A stretch of DNA of 64,000 nucleotides, taken from positions 372,001 to 436,000 of the forward strand of contig JAHIVH010000070.1 of assembly GCA_018816735.1 (NCBI GenBank), written 5' to 3'. Origin of the DNA: Pseudomonadota bacterium. Its GTDB lineage: Bacteria; Desulfobacterota; Desulfobacteria; Desulfobacterales; JAHIVH01. Made by a program: the position numbers and the translations under genes. The notes beneath the pieces were generated by a model, which was not told the DNA's origin, made no database searches, and was given only the letters and a program-made list of their open reading frames with translations. Numbering within the stretch: the stretch's first letter is position 1; each line of letters starts with the position of its first letter. Below, piece after piece: positions 63,816 through 64,000 of this stretch.

Positions 63816-64000
63816 TTTCAGTAACAAAGGGTAAATGGATTGTTATGATTGTACCGGTATTTTCGTGGCTTTTAATAACGATATTGCCATGATGTGCCGC
63901 AATAATATTATGGGAGATCGCGAGGCCCAGGCCCGTCCCTGATGATTTTGTTGTAAAGTAGGGATCAAAGATATGGGCCAGGTTGTTTTCAGGAATACCA
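63799..64000 (-). CDS. sensor histidine kinase, C-terminal end (5' end outside window)
   Basis: Read on the minus strand, the last 67 codons give GIPENNLAHIFDPYFTTK, then SSGTGLGLAISHNIIAAHHG and ITIHLPFVTEND. This is the F and G2 region of an ATP-binding kinase domain. The frame ends with TAA at 63799-63801, inside the start of the regulator gene. It is the partner kinase of the NtrC-type regulator. Confidence 0.9.
   Translation of the reverse strand, partial: GIPENNLAHIFDPYFTTKSSGTGLGLAISHNIIAAHHGNIVIKSHENTGTIITIHLPFVTENDQKK

Overview
The window reads like the chromosome of a Gram-negative, probably anaerobic member of the Desulfobacterota (formerly Deltaproteobacteria), most likely near the Desulfobacterales. 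This is an inference. It rests on a siroheme-decarboxylase-type Lrp protein (AhbB-like), a CCG-domain Fe-S protein of the heterodisulfide-reductase type, a hydrogenase maturation GTPase (HypB), several large two-component and chemotaxis proteins, outer-membrane barrels, a PilY1-like protein and a stand-alone diadenylate cyclase. The DNA is moderately AT-rich by eye. I see no rRNA, tRNA, CRISPR array, transposase or phage gene.

Layout. 1-6.3 kb: the tail of a flavin oxidoreductase, then a leftward envelope/division block ftsE-ftsX-envC-like-ctp-divergent polysaccharide deacetylase. 6.4-11 kb: pyrE behind a candidate attenuator, facing leftward queD, dnaJ, nadB and an SH3 membrane protein. 11.3-14.3 kb: a DUF1178 protein, then a secreted PDC-type sensor followed by a chemoreceptor. 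14.3-21 kb: leftward recD2, gmhB, rlpA, lon and hsp20. 21.3-25.5 kb: an MFS carrier and two exported esterases. 25.5-27.4 kb: an AhbB-like protein with a B12-type radical SAM protein. 27.4-32.3 kb: a methylthioadenosine/purine salvage island (mtnA, mtnP, apt, MTA deaminase, PNP). 32.3-35.3 kb: a large hybrid histidine kinase.

35.5-40.6 kb is the most unusual stretch. Three paralogous outer-membrane barrels and two paralogous small PstS-like proteins stand in the order SBP-barrel-barrel-SBP-barrel. A decayed fourth barrel start lies just upstream. 40.7-48.6 kb carries a cytidylate-kinase-like protein, a thioesterase, an AI-2E-family permease, an internally duplicated HEAT-receiver protein, a CCG Fe-S protein and a diadenylate cyclase with an altered RHR motif. 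48.9-55.2 kb holds a double PilZ protein, a small exported protein resembling the ring-building part of FliF, and a 1306-residue PilY1-like adhesin with an inserted golvesin-like domain. 55.3-64 kb has hypB, a SCP2-like protein, an exported repeat protein, a stand-alone PstS-type protein, a diguanylate cyclase with a candidate sigma-54 promoter, a CBS protein with mgtE, and an NtrC-type regulator overlapping its histidine kinase.

How the genes work together. The division block fits FtsEX-controlled activation of cell-wall hydrolysis. The salvage island can route methylthioadenosine either by phosphorolysis and isomerisation or by deamination and phosphorolysis. Signalling is dense: c-di-GMP synthesis and PilZ binding, c-di-AMP synthesis, three phosphorelay proteins and a chemoreceptor. 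Protein names are recognised from sequence motifs by eye; no database search was possible.
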